Below are positions 1-11,694 of a stretch of DNA of 64,000 bases, piece by piece; position 1 is the stretch's first letter; each line of letters begins with the position of its first letter. The stretch comes from Tillandsia leiboldiana (taxonomy: Eukaryota > Streptophyta > Magnoliopsida > Poales > Bromeliaceae). Location of the stretch: assembly GCA_029204045.2 (NCBI GenBank), contig CM055065.1, positions 46,935,247-46,999,246 of the forward strand, read 5' to 3'. The position numbers and the translations under genes were made by a program. The notes under the pieces were generated by a model. The model worked only from the letters and a program-made list of their open reading frames with translations, did not search any database and had not been told where the DNA came from.

Positions 1-423
1 TTCTTCTCCTTTGTTTTGCAGAGCCTTCTGCGGGTGCTGCTGGACATACAGCGGCGGGTCGAGGAGAGAGGGCGGCTGAGTAGCTAGACAGTGGGCCCGA
101 CAGTGAGTAGCTAGACTGGTACCTCTTATGTATCCTATCTCAGACGGTTGTACTTTTACTTTTGGGGTCTGGCTTTAGCCAGCTGATTGTATATTTGTGG
201 TGAGCTGGGAGTGAGACTTGTACTTTATTTTACAGTCATTTTGTATTTTTACTTCCAGTTCAGTCTGAGATGTAGTATTTTCAGTTCAGCTCTGTTTTAT
301 TGCTCTATTATTGTATCTGTTTTATTTGAGCAGGTTACCGGCGTTTCGTGTATGCGGAAAATTCCGTGTGCACGGCGGATCTGTGGACGAGCCCGAGTTC
401 TGGTTTACACTCGGGGCGTGACA
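1..423 (+). mobile_element. 3' end of a Ty3-gypsy (Del/Tekay-type) LTR, cut by the window edge
   Basis: The segment follows the same order of motifs as the 3' part of the 4-kb LTRs further right: a TTTTGCAGAG start, a GC-rich stretch, a T-rich stretch, a short GC-rich tail and the terminal GGGGCGTGACA. The end at 423 is inferred from that terminal motif. No target duplication can be tested because the other end is outside the window. The small open frames inside are not genes. Confidence 0.7.
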
Positions 424-1468
424 CAATAAATCAACACTAATCATCATGGCAACACAAGGAGTATCAATTTTCTCTTTCTAGCATGCTTCCTAATACATCT
501 CAAAATCATGCATGTTCCCTACTCAATAGAGTTAATGAACTGTCTATTGGTTTTGAAGACGAAGCAACACACCTGGAAGTGCAAATTGATCCAAAGTCCA
601 AAAAGGTTGAAACTGCACGGGGACAATTATCGGATTTCCATAATGCCAACGGGTCCAAAAACACCCAAAAACACTTCCTGGGTACAAAGATATAGTCCAA
701 CATTACAATCAACACAAAATTTTAAAGTGTACAATCTGCTGAAAATTCAGTCCCAAAGAAGCTTAATTATCACATGCAAAGTAAATTCCAAAAATTCCAA
801 TAAAAATACGACTGCGATTTTTGCGAAGCGTAGATGTCAATCGAGTCCTCACACGTTGAAATCCAATGCTCGAGTGCAGAGATAAAAATCCAACAATGCG
901 CTGCTGTCTAGAAAAACCACCAGCAAAATAGGGGTTTAAAGATGTACCAGAAACCCCTAAATAAACTCAAATCTGGGTGAAGTGGAAAATAGAAAAATCG
1001 TAGATTTACCTCTCATAAATCCAACGACGGAAAAATCGTTCAAAATTTCCTTCGGAGTAGCTCTGTGGATCTCGTGGACCGAAACGCGACGGAAATGGGC
1101 CACCAACGAAAGAACGTCGCAGTGCGCTAACTCGGCGAAGACCTCGATGCTGCGGCCTCCAAAAAATCCGAGCCTCCTTCACAAGACGCAGCACAAGAAG
1201 ATAAACAAAGTTGCTTGAGGGCTCAAGCGGGTTAGAGCTTGAGAAAAAGCCCAAAACTGCAAGAGAAGAGGCCTATTTGTAGGCCCTCTCACAAAAACCC
1301 AAAAAAATCACAAGTATTGGGCATTCGGGCCCAATTTCCGGGCGCCCGGGGCTTTCGGGCACCAATAGTAGCCCGAAAAGGCCCGCGGCCCGGCCCACGC
1401 GCAGCGCGCGAATACCCCTGGCTCCGACGCGTGTCCCGAACAGCGGACAACGCGTGCGGAGCCAGTGG
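424..1468 (-). mobile_element. Reverse-oriented gypsy LTR, 3'-ward part (promoter and leader side)
   Basis: Read on the minus strand this matches the layout of the forward LTRs: GC-rich stretch with repeated GGGC motifs, a TATA-like CTACAAATAGG near 1280, then the downstream leader. It is the continuation of 5670-6283, separated from it by the solo LTR at 1474-5664. The end near 424 is abrupt, so the last 2 kb or so expected of such an LTR is missing. Confidence 0.6.
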
Positions 1469-1800
1469 GTTGGTGTGATGACCCAGATCTCCACTGAGCT
1501 TTTGCGGTGTGGTTAGCGGCTTCTGGAGACCGATGCTGTGTGTTGGAGGTATTTGTGCGCGAATCGGACTCAAGAATTGGACTCAGCGCGGAAATTGGAT
1601 TAAGATTACCAATCCGGTTGCCTTCGACAAATTTTAGAAGCTGAATTGGGCAAAACAGATGCCGTATTTGGATTCATTGCGGAAAAACGATGGAGAACGG
1701 CTATTTACTTGTATTTTTCTGAGTCCGGACGCCCAAAAATAGATACCCGAAAGTTTCTAGTGCATTTTGGTGCATGGGGGCCGTGGACCGGCCGGAGGGA

Positions 1801-2220
1801 CACGTGGCAGGCACGGATTGGCGGGCGCAGCGCACTCGGTTCACGGGAGAGCGCGCGGGGTGTATGGTGGACCGGCGGGGACACGTGGCAGCTCTGCATT
1901 GGTTCGGTGCAGTGGGCACGGCGCACTGGAGGGTGCGCGGGCAGGCCGGGCAGGTGCGCGGGCAGGTGCGGGGTGTGCGGGCTGGTGATGTGCCACGTGG
2001 CGGCTTCCCATTGGTGGTGCTTGGGACACTTGGTGGCTTCTTATTCGGCGGGTGCACGGGGTGTGTGCACCGGGCGCAGCGGACCCGAGGGCTGACACGT
2101 GGCGCGCGGGGATTGGGCGCGCCACTGTGCGCGTGCGGGCGGGCAGCTGGCGTGGCAGGCGGCGGTTGGCAGGCGGCAGGTGGTGTGGCAGCGCGGCAGG
2201 CGGGGGCAGGCATGCACGTG
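1801..2220 (+). promoter_or_regulatory. Cluster of five CACGTG (G-box/ABRE-like) motifs in LTR U3
   Basis: CACGTG occurs at 1801, 1882, 1994, 2096 and 2215, mostly inside ACGTGGC contexts. ACGTGGC is the core of the abscisic-acid response element and CACGTG is the G-box bound by plant bZIP and bHLH factors. All lie within about 640 bp upstream of the TATA box. Function is inferred, not shown. Confidence 0.5.
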
Positions 2221-2434
2221 GCCTCGTGGTGCGCGATGGTTGGCTGGCGCCAACCACCCGGGCATGCGGGTAGGGCCATGTGGCGCGGCTCGGTTGGCCG
2301 CGCCTTGCTGCGACATGGAACGGGACATGTGGCGCGCTCGGGTGAATCCGGGCGCTACCATTGGTGTTCCCTGTTTGCGCCCGAAACATTTCGGGCGCCC
2401 GAAAATGTACCCCGAAGTGTTTTTTTGAGGAGAC

Positions 2435-2442
2435 TATAAAAG
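2435..2442 (+). promoter_or_regulatory. Probable LTR TATA box
   Basis: TATAAAAG lies just downstream of the GC-rich U3 block of the solo LTR and upstream of the T/C-rich leader. The paired gypsy LTRs carry an AATAAATA at the matching place (about 14603 and 21808). Position and motif support a promoter; activity is unknown. Confidence 0.6.
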
Positions 2443-5400
2443 GGCTTCTTCTTACGTTTTCTCACTCTTTTTGAGGGATTTCTGAGCTGGGGTTTTCACA
2501 GAGGCTTCTTCCACTTGTGCTCCACAACTTCCACGGATTTTGTGATTTTTGGAGACCGCGACATTGGCGATATCTGCGATTCGGCGCACTGCGACGTTCC
2601 TCTTTCCGTTGGTTTTTCCGTCGCTTTTCAGTCCGAGAGACCCCCTGGACTACTCCGATGGACTTTTGAGCTGATTTTTGCGGCAGCGCGTTCATGAGAG
2701 GTACGTCTTCGATTTCTGTGTTGATCACTTCACCTGATTTTGGGTTTTTGGCATGGTTCCCGAGGCTTTTCTGTGACCCTTTGTACTGTTGCGAGGTACG
2801 GGACAGCGGTGGAGTATTGTTGGATTTTCTCGGTCTACGAGCATCGGAATGAGGCGTTCAAGGACTCGATTGATATCTACGCTTCGAGAGGAACACACCC
2901 GTTTCTTTATTGGAATTATTGGAGGATTCTTCGAAGGTGATAATTATGCTTCTTTCGGACTGGTTTCCTACAGATTTTTGTTTGTGGATACTTCGGCTTA
3001 CCGCGTTGTTATATTTATATCTTGGCCTACAGGTATCGGAACGGGGTGTATAAATACTCGTTTTGGATCTACTCGTCGCGAGGATCGCAACCATAATTTT
3101 TCTGAGATTTTTTGGAGGACTGTACGCAAGTGAAAATCCCCCTCTTCTCTGCTGGTTTGTAAAAACAGCATGTGCTGTTTGGGTGTTGTGGGGTATTGAT
3201 TATTGTGTTGTGATTGCGATGTTGGTTGGAGCAGAGGCTTGTGCAACTGAGTACCGAGAGTGCAGTTTCAGCAGATTTTGGATAGCGTGTGACTACGCAC
3301 TTCACCGACTTCGGCTTTGCCTGCGGAAAGCATTTCAGGTGGGTTGCTTCATCTCCAGAACCGGTGGACGGTTCTCTAATTCTATATATTAGAATGCATG
3401 CATGTTTAGGGTACATTGTATGTTATTGAGAGGTAAGCTAGTAAGGATGATTGTATAAGGAAATTGCAAGATTAATATTCATGTTAAATATTATTGAGGA
3501 CTTACAATATTTGGATATCCATGATAATGAATAGTAAAAGCTTACCTAAGGGAATTTATCCTATGTGATTGTTAGCATGCATGTTTAATTGTACAATATC
3601 TAGCATTGAGATGGAAGCTTGAGGAATGGCCTAGATCATGTAGATTGACATACTATAGTAGTGATCTTTTAGCATGCCATGTTGCACATCGTCTTTTATG
3701 ATATGATTACTCGTTGGGGTAGGATGCTATATCTATGTGCCAGTATCATTCTGATGCTTTTTGATGGACGATTATGGACGGGTATAACGGATTAGTGAAT
3801 TTGGCAGGTGGTGCTATTAGTTGTTTTATTACCTTTTATCTTCCTTGAGGACATTTGCATGCTTGTATGGACATCTAGATAGGCCATCATTTATTGCTAC
3901 ACTATCATGTTGGAATCTGACTTAGGAGAAACCATGTTTGTTCTTCCTCCTTTCTTTCTAGATTCTAGATTCTTGTTGCTCGAGTTTGGGCAGGAGCTTG
4001 GGATAGTGTAGTCGAGACTTCGAGTCTGGGGAAGGTTGTGTTTGTTTGTGGATTGTGGGTATTGCGGCGACCGCGGATATTGGGCGGTTGGCCGAGTGGC
4101 GGTTGTACTTGATTGTAGATGGCAGGATAGTGCGACAACCGTGGTTATTGGGCGGTTGACCGGAGGTCGGTTATGGGTTTATGGTTTGTGGGGCAGTACG
4201 GCAACCGCGGATACTGGGCTGTTGACCAGATATTTACTTATGCATCAGATTGGGTATCAGGTTCCTCTAGTGGACGGAGTTTCCCACTTTATGAGTACTA
4301 TTGCATCTGATTGAGGACCGGGGTTTTCTTTAGTGGATGGGCTTTCCTACTTTGATCAGAGTCGTGATCCAGTCCTGCTGTTTTATGATACTTATGTTAC
4401 TGGTTACTGAGATACTTTACTCGTGTGGGTCGCTCCCCTCGAGTGCCACTCTGGAGTGTGCGACAGGCAGGCTTTGAGTCCTTGAGACTCCTTTTTCCAT
4501 CGGTGTTATGCGTTGGCCAGCATACCCGATACGGCAGGCACAACAGGCAGTACCAGTGTTTACTGGTGATTAAATTGGGTTTATTCAGGCAGGTACTTTC
4601 ATTGTTGCACTCGTGTCAGGGGGGCTGAGTGGAGTCTAGTAGCTGTGTTTAGACCAGTGCTAACATTGTTGGGAACCGTTTGGGGTTAACAGTGGTCCCG
4701 AGGTCGTTGTGAGTTTTCCGACCGTTGTGCTAGAGGTTGAGGATCTTGAGTCTATCCGTTCTGAGAGAGAGCGTGGATTTCGATTATAGCCTGCATGTGC
4801 CACTACTCGATAGCGAGTTAGTTCGTAGGGACACTCTACGTAATTCCTGCCCGGCAGTGGGAGGTGGTTGTAGGTGGGCGCAGGCTTGACTGGACCAGAT
4901 GTGGCAGTCAGCTCGATTGGGTCGATTGTGCACTTCATGTGCGAGTGGTTGCATACCTTTCATTGGTTTTCTCCTTTTGATCATTTAGATAGAGACATGG
5001 TAGCTGTTGAGTACCTCCAGCTTTCTTGTTCAGTTTTTACTGCATGGTTATCTTATGCCTCTAGTAGACTTAGTGGGCATATCGTCGGGCCTGGCGGTGG
5101 TACCCACTGAGAACTCCCTTTTTGGTGTAGTTCTCACACCCGTTGGGGGTTTTCCCCCTCATTTTTCTTTTCTCTTCTTTATTTTGCAGAGTCTTAGCAG
5201 GGGTTGCTGTTTCTGCGGTTGCTGTACGTGGCGAGGGAGTCGCGAGCTAGATCCCTACCCGTCTATGGAGAGTAGCGGTACCCTTCATTGGAGATCCTGA
5301 GTACAATCAGTAGATTATTCTTTTATTTCCACTTTTGAGAGATCATTGTTTTGTGAGGATCTGACTTGTATTGAGAGCCTGTACACTGATGTATTATTTC

Positions 5401-5669
5401 AGGTTACCTCCCTGTTGAGTTATGGTTTATTGTATTTGAGAATATTGTATGATTATCACTTATGGGAGATGAATATTGTATCATTATTTCCAGTTGTACA
5501 GATGGTTGGTTTTAGTTTTATAGCAGTTTTATTTTATAGCTCTGATATCTGTGTAGCTGTAGTCCATTTTCTTGCAGGTAGGACGCTTTGCCTATGCGGG
5601 GTTTTGTATAGGCGGCGGATCTGTTGGCGAGCCCGGGTCGCAGTTTCGACCTCGGGGCCGCACAGTTGG

Positions 5670-6283
5670 CGCCGCGTGGCCCCGATCGCCGAACGTAGGG
5701 CGGTGGCGCCCGCCAATCGCAGGGCTCCACGTGGCGCCCCCACGTCGGTGGTCACCTGCCCCACCTGCCCCGCCTGCCCTACAGGCCGCCACGTGGCCCA
5801 CCCCGGTCCATGCGCCAACCGGCACGTCTTCGTGGACCGCATCGCGTGAACCCGCCAATCGCAAGGTGCCACGTGTCCCCCGCGCCCGATCTATGCACGA
5901 GCGCGCAATTTCTGGGGACCGCGCCGTGTGCGCCGGCCAATCCGAGGCTGCCACGTGGCACAAGGCCGGTCCACGGTTTCCCCCATGCACCAAAATGCGC
6001 AGAAAATTTTCAGGGGTCTGTTTTTGGGCATCCGGACTCCGAAAAAGGCAAGTAAATAGCCGATTTTCGACGTTTTTCCTCGCTGAATCCAAATATGACC
6101 TCGGATTAGCCTATAGCCCTTTCTAAATTCCGACAAAAATAGTCGGAAGGCAGGCTCAATCCAGAAGCCTTACAGGATCCGTCCAACGCGTCCATTTGAC
6201 GCGTTGCGGGTCCGACACACCAATTATAGGTGTTCTACATCGTGGGTCATGGGGAAGGCTACACGGGGATCGGGGCTACTACA
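5670..6283 (-). mobile_element. Reverse-oriented gypsy LTR, 5' part
   Basis: On the minus strand this starts TGTAGTAGCCCC at 6283, then runs through a segment resembling the U3 of the forward LTRs (sequence around GATTCAGCG and CAAGTAAATAG) into a CACGTGG-rich block. It joins 424-1468 once the solo LTR and one copy of its GTTGG target duplication are removed. Confidence 0.6.
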
Positions 6284-9200
6284 ATAATAGTGCATGGTGA
6301 ATCATAATGCTGATGCTCAAGCTCACGGTCTAAGGATCTGATAATCGGCAATAAGCCGGAATCCCAACAGGGATGCAGATATCTGTATATCAATCATAGA
6401 TCATCTCATACAATATCGAATATAAGGATCATGCATATCTGAGTAAAAGTAAATCTAAGTAATAACCAAGCAGGCATGATATATGTCCAAGTATAAGCTA
6501 AGGTACTGCTATCCAGCTAATGACCAATCAAGCATGAGATATGTCCAAGTATAAGCTAATGTACTTATATCTAGCTAATGACCAATCAAGCAGGATATGA
6601 GTCCAAGAATAAGCGAGTAATAAGCAATCAATGGAAGTATAGCTCAAGATAGGATCAGGACTCGCATGAAACACAGGGGTCTAACCAAATACGGTACCCC
6701 AGAGGGCCGAGATGATAAAGTCTGGGCCGAAGATAAACCTACCTCAGTGTAGGTGATCCTGAAGCCTGCCTGACTACTCGTGTGTTGGCTCCTGACTGCT
6801 GGGGCCTGGACAACAAACTCTGATCAGTAACAGACTCACTCATACCCATCCCAACAACACTACATAACCAGAGCAACTAAACATTGGACTTTCCTCAAGC
6901 CCCGGGATTTACCGAAATTTCTGAAAATCTGCCGAACGACCGACTACGGCCTGAATAGTATCTTCGTGTATCCAAATGCGACGAAACTTCACACGCTACC
7001 CCGGAATGATCCATTTAAAGTATCCGGGCCGCCAAGGACCATTTTGTAAACCTCTATGCTCAATCGGGTCCATGAATACCAACGTGGCTCCCGAAAAAGT
7101 GGATTTTGGTTTCTAGAGTCACCGACGCAAAACGGAGGTCACTAGACCAGCCAGGACAGCGTTGGAAACAGCCAGGGACACCTGGCAGTGACAACTCATC
7201 ATCTGATATTCCCGGAATGCGTGATTTGCGTGGAAACGCCGATAAACCGGCAATTTAGCCAATTTACGGTTCAGGAATCAAAATCTGCTCAACGGAAGCT
7301 GTTGGATCTCTAACGGAAAGTTTAGAGAATACATGCACGCTGTCCGAAGCAGCCCGTGTGGTCATATTTGCAAAAGACCCCTAGGTTTACGGGAAATTGC
7401 ATAATTACATGCATATTTATCAATTTATGACTCGATTATAAAATCCAAGCACATTCGAGCTGAACCGAAGGCACCAGTGACTGGGCCTTGACGCACTTAA
7501 TGCCGTGCTCGCTATTTGGAAGTGGCACAAAGCCCGAGAACAACTAAATCCCAACCTACGACATGCAACATAGACCACTACCATGGATTTCATGCAAGCA
7601 CTCAATTATTTGGGAAATTAAAGGAGCATCATGTTCATATGACCAAGGAGGTTCAAGGGCTCACCTTTGGGGTGTTGTGCGGCTGCCGGAGAAGTTGCCG
7701 GAGCAAGGTGGCCAAGGATCAACCTTGTTGGAGCTCGGTTTGGTCGAGAGTACCTCAAACCAGGTTCAACTCTTCAACCAAGGCAAGCAGCTGATGAAGG
7801 TGCTTCACAGAGGAGCTAGGAACACTGCCCAGCCCGACTCCGGTGGCTGGGTGCGGTGGGTAGCCGAGGTAGAGCTCCTAAATCCAATAAGAGAGCAAGA
7901 ATGGAGAGCTCATCAAGAAGAACAGTACAGACCCATGCAAGTGTATGGGAAGTCTCCACTGGATAGCAGGAGCTTACCTGAGTGGTCAGCCGGCGGCTAG
8001 AGGCGGTGGCAGTGGCTAGTTGAAGAACTCGGCCAAGCTTGGAGCTTTAATGGTGGATCTTCAACCAAAAGCTTCCAGGCCCATGCAAGGGCATAGGTAG
8101 GTTGCCCGAGGTGTAGGGGAGCTTGCTGGATGGCTTGCCGGCGGCGGGGAGCAGCGGCTACGCCGGGCGGAGGAGCTCGACTAAGAGCAAGATGGCTTGA
8201 ATCTAGGGCTTCCTCGTGTGGACTCTACGCTACACCGATTGCCCTAAAACTTCGTGGAGGCCTTCCTGAGGATCAGCAGAAGAAAACCATCATCTTTGAT
8301 CCGAGCTTGGATGGTTGGATGTAGCCCACGCCGAGATCCGGCCAACCTTAAATTTTTTGGCAGTAGGTTGTGCAGTCGGCCAGCGGCGGCTCCTCAGACC
8401 TCGGGGCTGTATGTGGGGGTTCCCCAGGATGTCAGAGGAAGAATGGCCAGGGTCTCGGTGCAAGAAATTCAAAGGAGGAAGAAGACTCACCTACCTCGGA
8501 TGCAAGAAGAATGATCACCTCTTTCCTCTTCGAATTCAAATGGATGGAGGTTGGGATGGCCTGGCTTCACGGTAGAGGGGGAGGAGAACGTGGAGGAGGG
8601 GGGCTGCGATTTCTCCTCCCCAGGTGTGCAAATTGTTAGGGAGTTGGGTGAGTTGGCTTGCAACAATGCAAAGATGACCTTCATTCCTTGATGTCTCCAC
8701 CCAAGTCCCTCAATGTAGACTCAAATTGCAGAGAAACCCCTCCACCAAAGATCTCTTGCCATTCCATCTATATAATACACACCTTTTATGAATTTAATGC
8801 CATTTTTTCTGTATTTCACATTTTTTGAGGCGTCCGAGTCATCAAACAAAAAATGAACTTCGCCACGTCGACCGGCTCGACGAGACCTATCGGGTAGCGA
8901 TCCTACTTTTTCGAGTCTAGGTCCGGATAATTTGTAATTCCATTTTACTACAGTGGCGTTTACAGTTCAACACGCATTTTGATGACTTAGGCTAGTCAAA
9001 CATAAATTCTGATAGTGCCATTACGCTCAGAATGTCGAGACCGATGAAATCGAGTATCTAGACTGTCAGATTCGAACTCTGAACGGTAGCATTGGCCGAC
9101 TTCTAATCGGAAGCTGGAGAATTCAGAAATTACTATTCACGATTTAAGTCATCCACTATTACAACTGTATTCTCTTATACAGTCGTTGTGACCCACTAAA

Positions 9201-9481
9201 ATTTTTTGGAACCTGAATTCTTTATTGATTTTGAATTTAAATTTCATGAATGCTACATGACTAGAATAAGATTATAGGAATTAATTAAGTACTCAAGTAA
9301 TAATATTTAGATTTAAACAGTTTGAATTTTGAATTAGTGGCTCAGATTCAAAAAATTGTTATTATTGGTGGGCTCGTTATATTTGATTTTATAGCCGATT
9401 TGTTAGTCAAAAATATGAGTTAGCTCTCATATATATTATGAGATAATTAATTTTGGACTAAACGGAAAGATCCGTAACGTC
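6284..9481 (-). mobile_element. Reverse-oriented gypsy LTR relic
   Basis: No intact gene is present. On the minus strand the composition and phrase order resemble the large LTR at 55562 onward: U3 near 8800-9480, a TATA-like TATTATATAG near 8770, a leader, then segments such as TTCGGACAGCGTGCATG that recur near 57575. Small open frames between 7420 and 8690 show no domain and fall in LTR-like sequence. The lower end is truncated by the reverse LTR at 6283. Confidence 0.5.
6465..6630. repeat. Short tandem repeat, about 58-bp unit, three copies
   Basis: The phrase ATGTCCAAGTATAAGC recurs at about 6483, 6541 and 6598 in a degenerate form, giving periods of 58 and 57 bp. Copies two and three are progressively shorter and diverged. 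It lies inside the reverse LTR relic. Confidence 0.75.
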
Positions 9482-9484
9482 CTA

Positions 9485-9742
9485 TACTACAACAAAATTA
9501 GATTATAGGGACACATATTTGTAATACTTTTGTATAAGTGTCCTATCTATATTCCACCTATATCCAAAATTAGATTATAGGGACACATTTTTGGGACACA
9601 TTACAAAAATATGTCTGTATACACTCTAGCGACGGCACATATAGCAACACTTATAATAAGTGTCGGTATTTTTGTCAGCGACACTTTTTTTAGATTTTAG
9701 AAACACTTAAAAGTGTCGCTATAGCTTAATTTTGTTGTAGTG
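9485..9742. mobile_element. Non-autonomous CACTA (En/Spm)-type MITE, copy 1
   Basis: The 258-bp unit has terminal inverted repeats (left TACTACAACAAAATTA, right TAATTTTGTTGTAGTG) and a 3-bp direct repeat CTA on each side (9482-9484 and 9743-9745). The right end matches the CACTACAAC start typical of CACTA elements; the first base on the left is T instead of C. It has no coding capacity. A second copy is at 44465-44723. Confidence 0.88.
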
Positions 9743-9745
9743 CTA

Positions 9746-10193
9746 ATACTTTTCGTATTAAATGCAGAAAAACTTACGAATAAAAATATACGAATTTACA
9801 CCATTTCCATCTCTCTCTTAAATCTCTATCATCTACGTTGACCACATACTCTTCATATAAACAAATCAAATCCCCCACAATCGCCTTGTGAAAACTACAA
9901 TAAAATATATTAATATTGACGTATTATTTTAACATTTTTAATATTATTATATACCGATATAATAATTAAATTAAAAAATAATTAATTAATAATGTTTTAA
10001 AAATATCATTAATAAATAATTAATTAACATTACTTTAAAAATATTTTTAATAAATAATTAATTGACGATATTTCAAAAGAGTCGTTATTAAATTATATTT
10101 TTTAATTCTCTTAATTAAGATATCAATTAGCATCATTCCAAATCCACCTATTTGAACCCGAACCGTTACTCGTACCCGCCACGCGCCTATCTC
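9746..10193. other. AT-rich non-coding stretch with a degenerate repeat
   Basis: No gene is seen. A phrase of about 45 bp containing AATAAATAATTAATT followed by an A/T-rich tail recurs roughly three times between 9930 and 10115, and a further fragment is at about 10835. Confidence 0.5.
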
Positions 10194-10640
10194 CACTACA
10201 AGAAAATATTTGAATTTTTGGTGGCAATTAAAAATTTAAAATTGCCACAAAAAAAATTTAAAATTTAAAATTTTAAATATAAATTTAAAATTTTATTTTC
10301 AAATTTATAATTTAAATTTTAAATTTTAAATTTTAAATTTCAAATTTTAAATGTAAATTTAAAATTTAAATTTCAAATTTCAAATTTCAAATTTAAAATT
10401 TAAATTTAAAATTTAAATTTCAAATTTTAAATTTGAAATATAAATTTTAAATTTCAAATGTAAATTTAAAATTTAAAACTACTATAAAAAATTTTAAAAT
10501 TTAAATATTTAAATTTTAAAACTTAAAATGTAAAATTTAAATTCAAAATCAAAATTTTTAACTTTTAATTTTGAAATTTAAAAATTTAAAATTTGTAATC
10601 CAAAAATTAAAATTTAAAATTTAAAATTTTTTAGAAAAGT
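10194..10640. repeat. CACTA-like terminus followed by low-complexity AAATTT array
   Basis: It opens with CACTACAAGAAAATATTTGA, the common end of plant CACTA elements, then an inverted pair GTGGCAATT/AATTGCCAC. After that come about 400 bp built almost only from AAATTTAAA-type strings. No matching right terminus is visible, so this is either one end of a broken element or an expanded low-complexity tract. Confidence 0.5.
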
Positions 10641-11244
10641 GAAAAATTAAAATCTCTCAACCCCTCTCTCCATCTTCACAGATCCTTAATGATTCCTCAC
10701 AACCCCTCTCTCCTTCTCCAATCGAATCCGTCTCGAAACCCTCTCAAAACCCTTTTCTCCTCGGCGCCCGTTCTAATCCTTTGAATTTTGACTTACAAAA
10801 TATTTTCTACTTTCACATTTTGAAAGCGTCGTTAATAAATAATTAATTAACATTCGTCGAATTTTTAAATCTGTCAGATTTTTATTTTTTATATTCATAT
10901 TCGAATTCATATCCGTTTAACATCGAATAAATTTATTCTGATCAAATTTAGATTCAAATAAAATTTCGGATATCCGTATTCGTTGACATCAAAATTGTAT
11001 TAGAGCTCACTGGAGAGGATTTCAGAATATCCCATTTTCACGCTTTGGATTTCGACTTCCAAAATATTTTCTTTAAAAGGAAAAAACAGTAGAAAGTTTG
11101 GTGTTTGTATACTAATTTTATTGCCCTTGGCATTCTTGTATTTACATTCTTCGGTTCCTTTTGTTCTAATTATTATATGTTGCTATTGTTAGATGTGACT
11201 TCGAAATTAGAAATCACTTCGATTTGGGTTTCCGATTCGCCCGT
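10641..11244. other. Non-coding AT-rich sequence
   Basis: No convincing gene, RNA or repeat boundary is visible. A 74-codon open frame starting at 11105 runs into the copia LTR remnant and shows no known motif. Confidence 0.35.
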
Positions 11245-11371
11245 GGTTTTTTGCCCTACAAATTTTTTTTCACGTAGATCAGTGTGTTATTTCTCTATCG
11301 TACATTTTGGATTTACTTTTGTGTCGTGATCGTCAATTGATTTTGTTTAGCTTGTGCGCTCATTGCTAACA
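11245..11371 (+). mobile_element. 3' end of the 5' LTR of a Ty1-copia element (remnant)
   Basis: The CCGTGGTTTTTTGCCCTACA segment followed by CACGTAGATC is typical of the R/U5 part of plant copia LTRs, and a similar CCGTGGTTTTTTACTCC...CCACGTAAAATC lies at 26570-26610. It ends CTAACA directly before a tRNA-Met-type primer-binding site. The upstream LTR boundary cannot be placed. Confidence 0.55.
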
Positions 11372-11694
11372 AACTGGTATCAGAGTCCTATTCATTGATT
11401 AGGGTTTCTTCTCATCAATGGCGTCCATGAAGTATGATCTCCCCTTACTCGTTCATAGTACAAGGTTTACGTTATGGCAAGTGAAAATGCGCGCAATTCT
11501 GGCTCAGATGGATCTCGGGATGGAAACAAACTGGTATCAGAGCCCTATTCATTTATTAGGGTTTCTTCTCATCAATGGCGTCCATGAAGTATGATCTCCC
11601 CTTACTCGATCATAGCACAAGGTTTACGTTATGGCAAGTGAAGATGTGCGCAATTCTGGCTCAGATAGATCTAGAAGATGCGCTGCTCGGGATG
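11368..11694 (+). repeat. Tandem duplication of the copia leader (primer-binding site plus gag start)
   Basis: Sequence from 11368 is repeated from 11525, an offset of 157 bp. Both copies contain TGGTATCAGAG (11375-11385 and 11532-11542), the methionine-initiator tRNA primer-binding site, and both contain an ATG with the first codons of gag (11419 and 11575). The first copy ends early because about 13 bp before CTCGGGATGGA are missing. Confidence 0.85.

Larger units (their letters stand above)
1474..5664 (+). mobile_element. Solo LTR of a Ty3-gypsy (Del/Tekay-type) retrotransposon
   Basis: The 4,191-bp unit begins TGTGATGACC and ends GGGGCCGCACA. It is flanked on both sides by the 5-bp direct repeat GTTGG (1469-1473 and 5665-5669). 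Its internal order matches the paired LTRs at 13646-17708 and 20840-25367: U3 start, GC-rich block, TATA box, leader, long T/G-rich U5. No internal domain or partner LTR adjoins it, so I infer unequal recombination between two LTRs of one insertion. The small open frames inside it, including those in the GC-rich block at 1700-2440, show no protein signature. Confidence 0.88.

Noticed and set aside
1646..2439. Several overlapping frames of 70-220 codons on both strands
   Set aside because: They lie in the GC-rich U3 block of a solo LTR, have arginine/glycine/alanine-rich composition, and show no domain.
7516..8639. Cluster of small frames suggesting a gene
   Set aside because: The sequence on the minus strand follows LTR phrase order; the frames overlap on both strands and lack domains or consistent splice sites.
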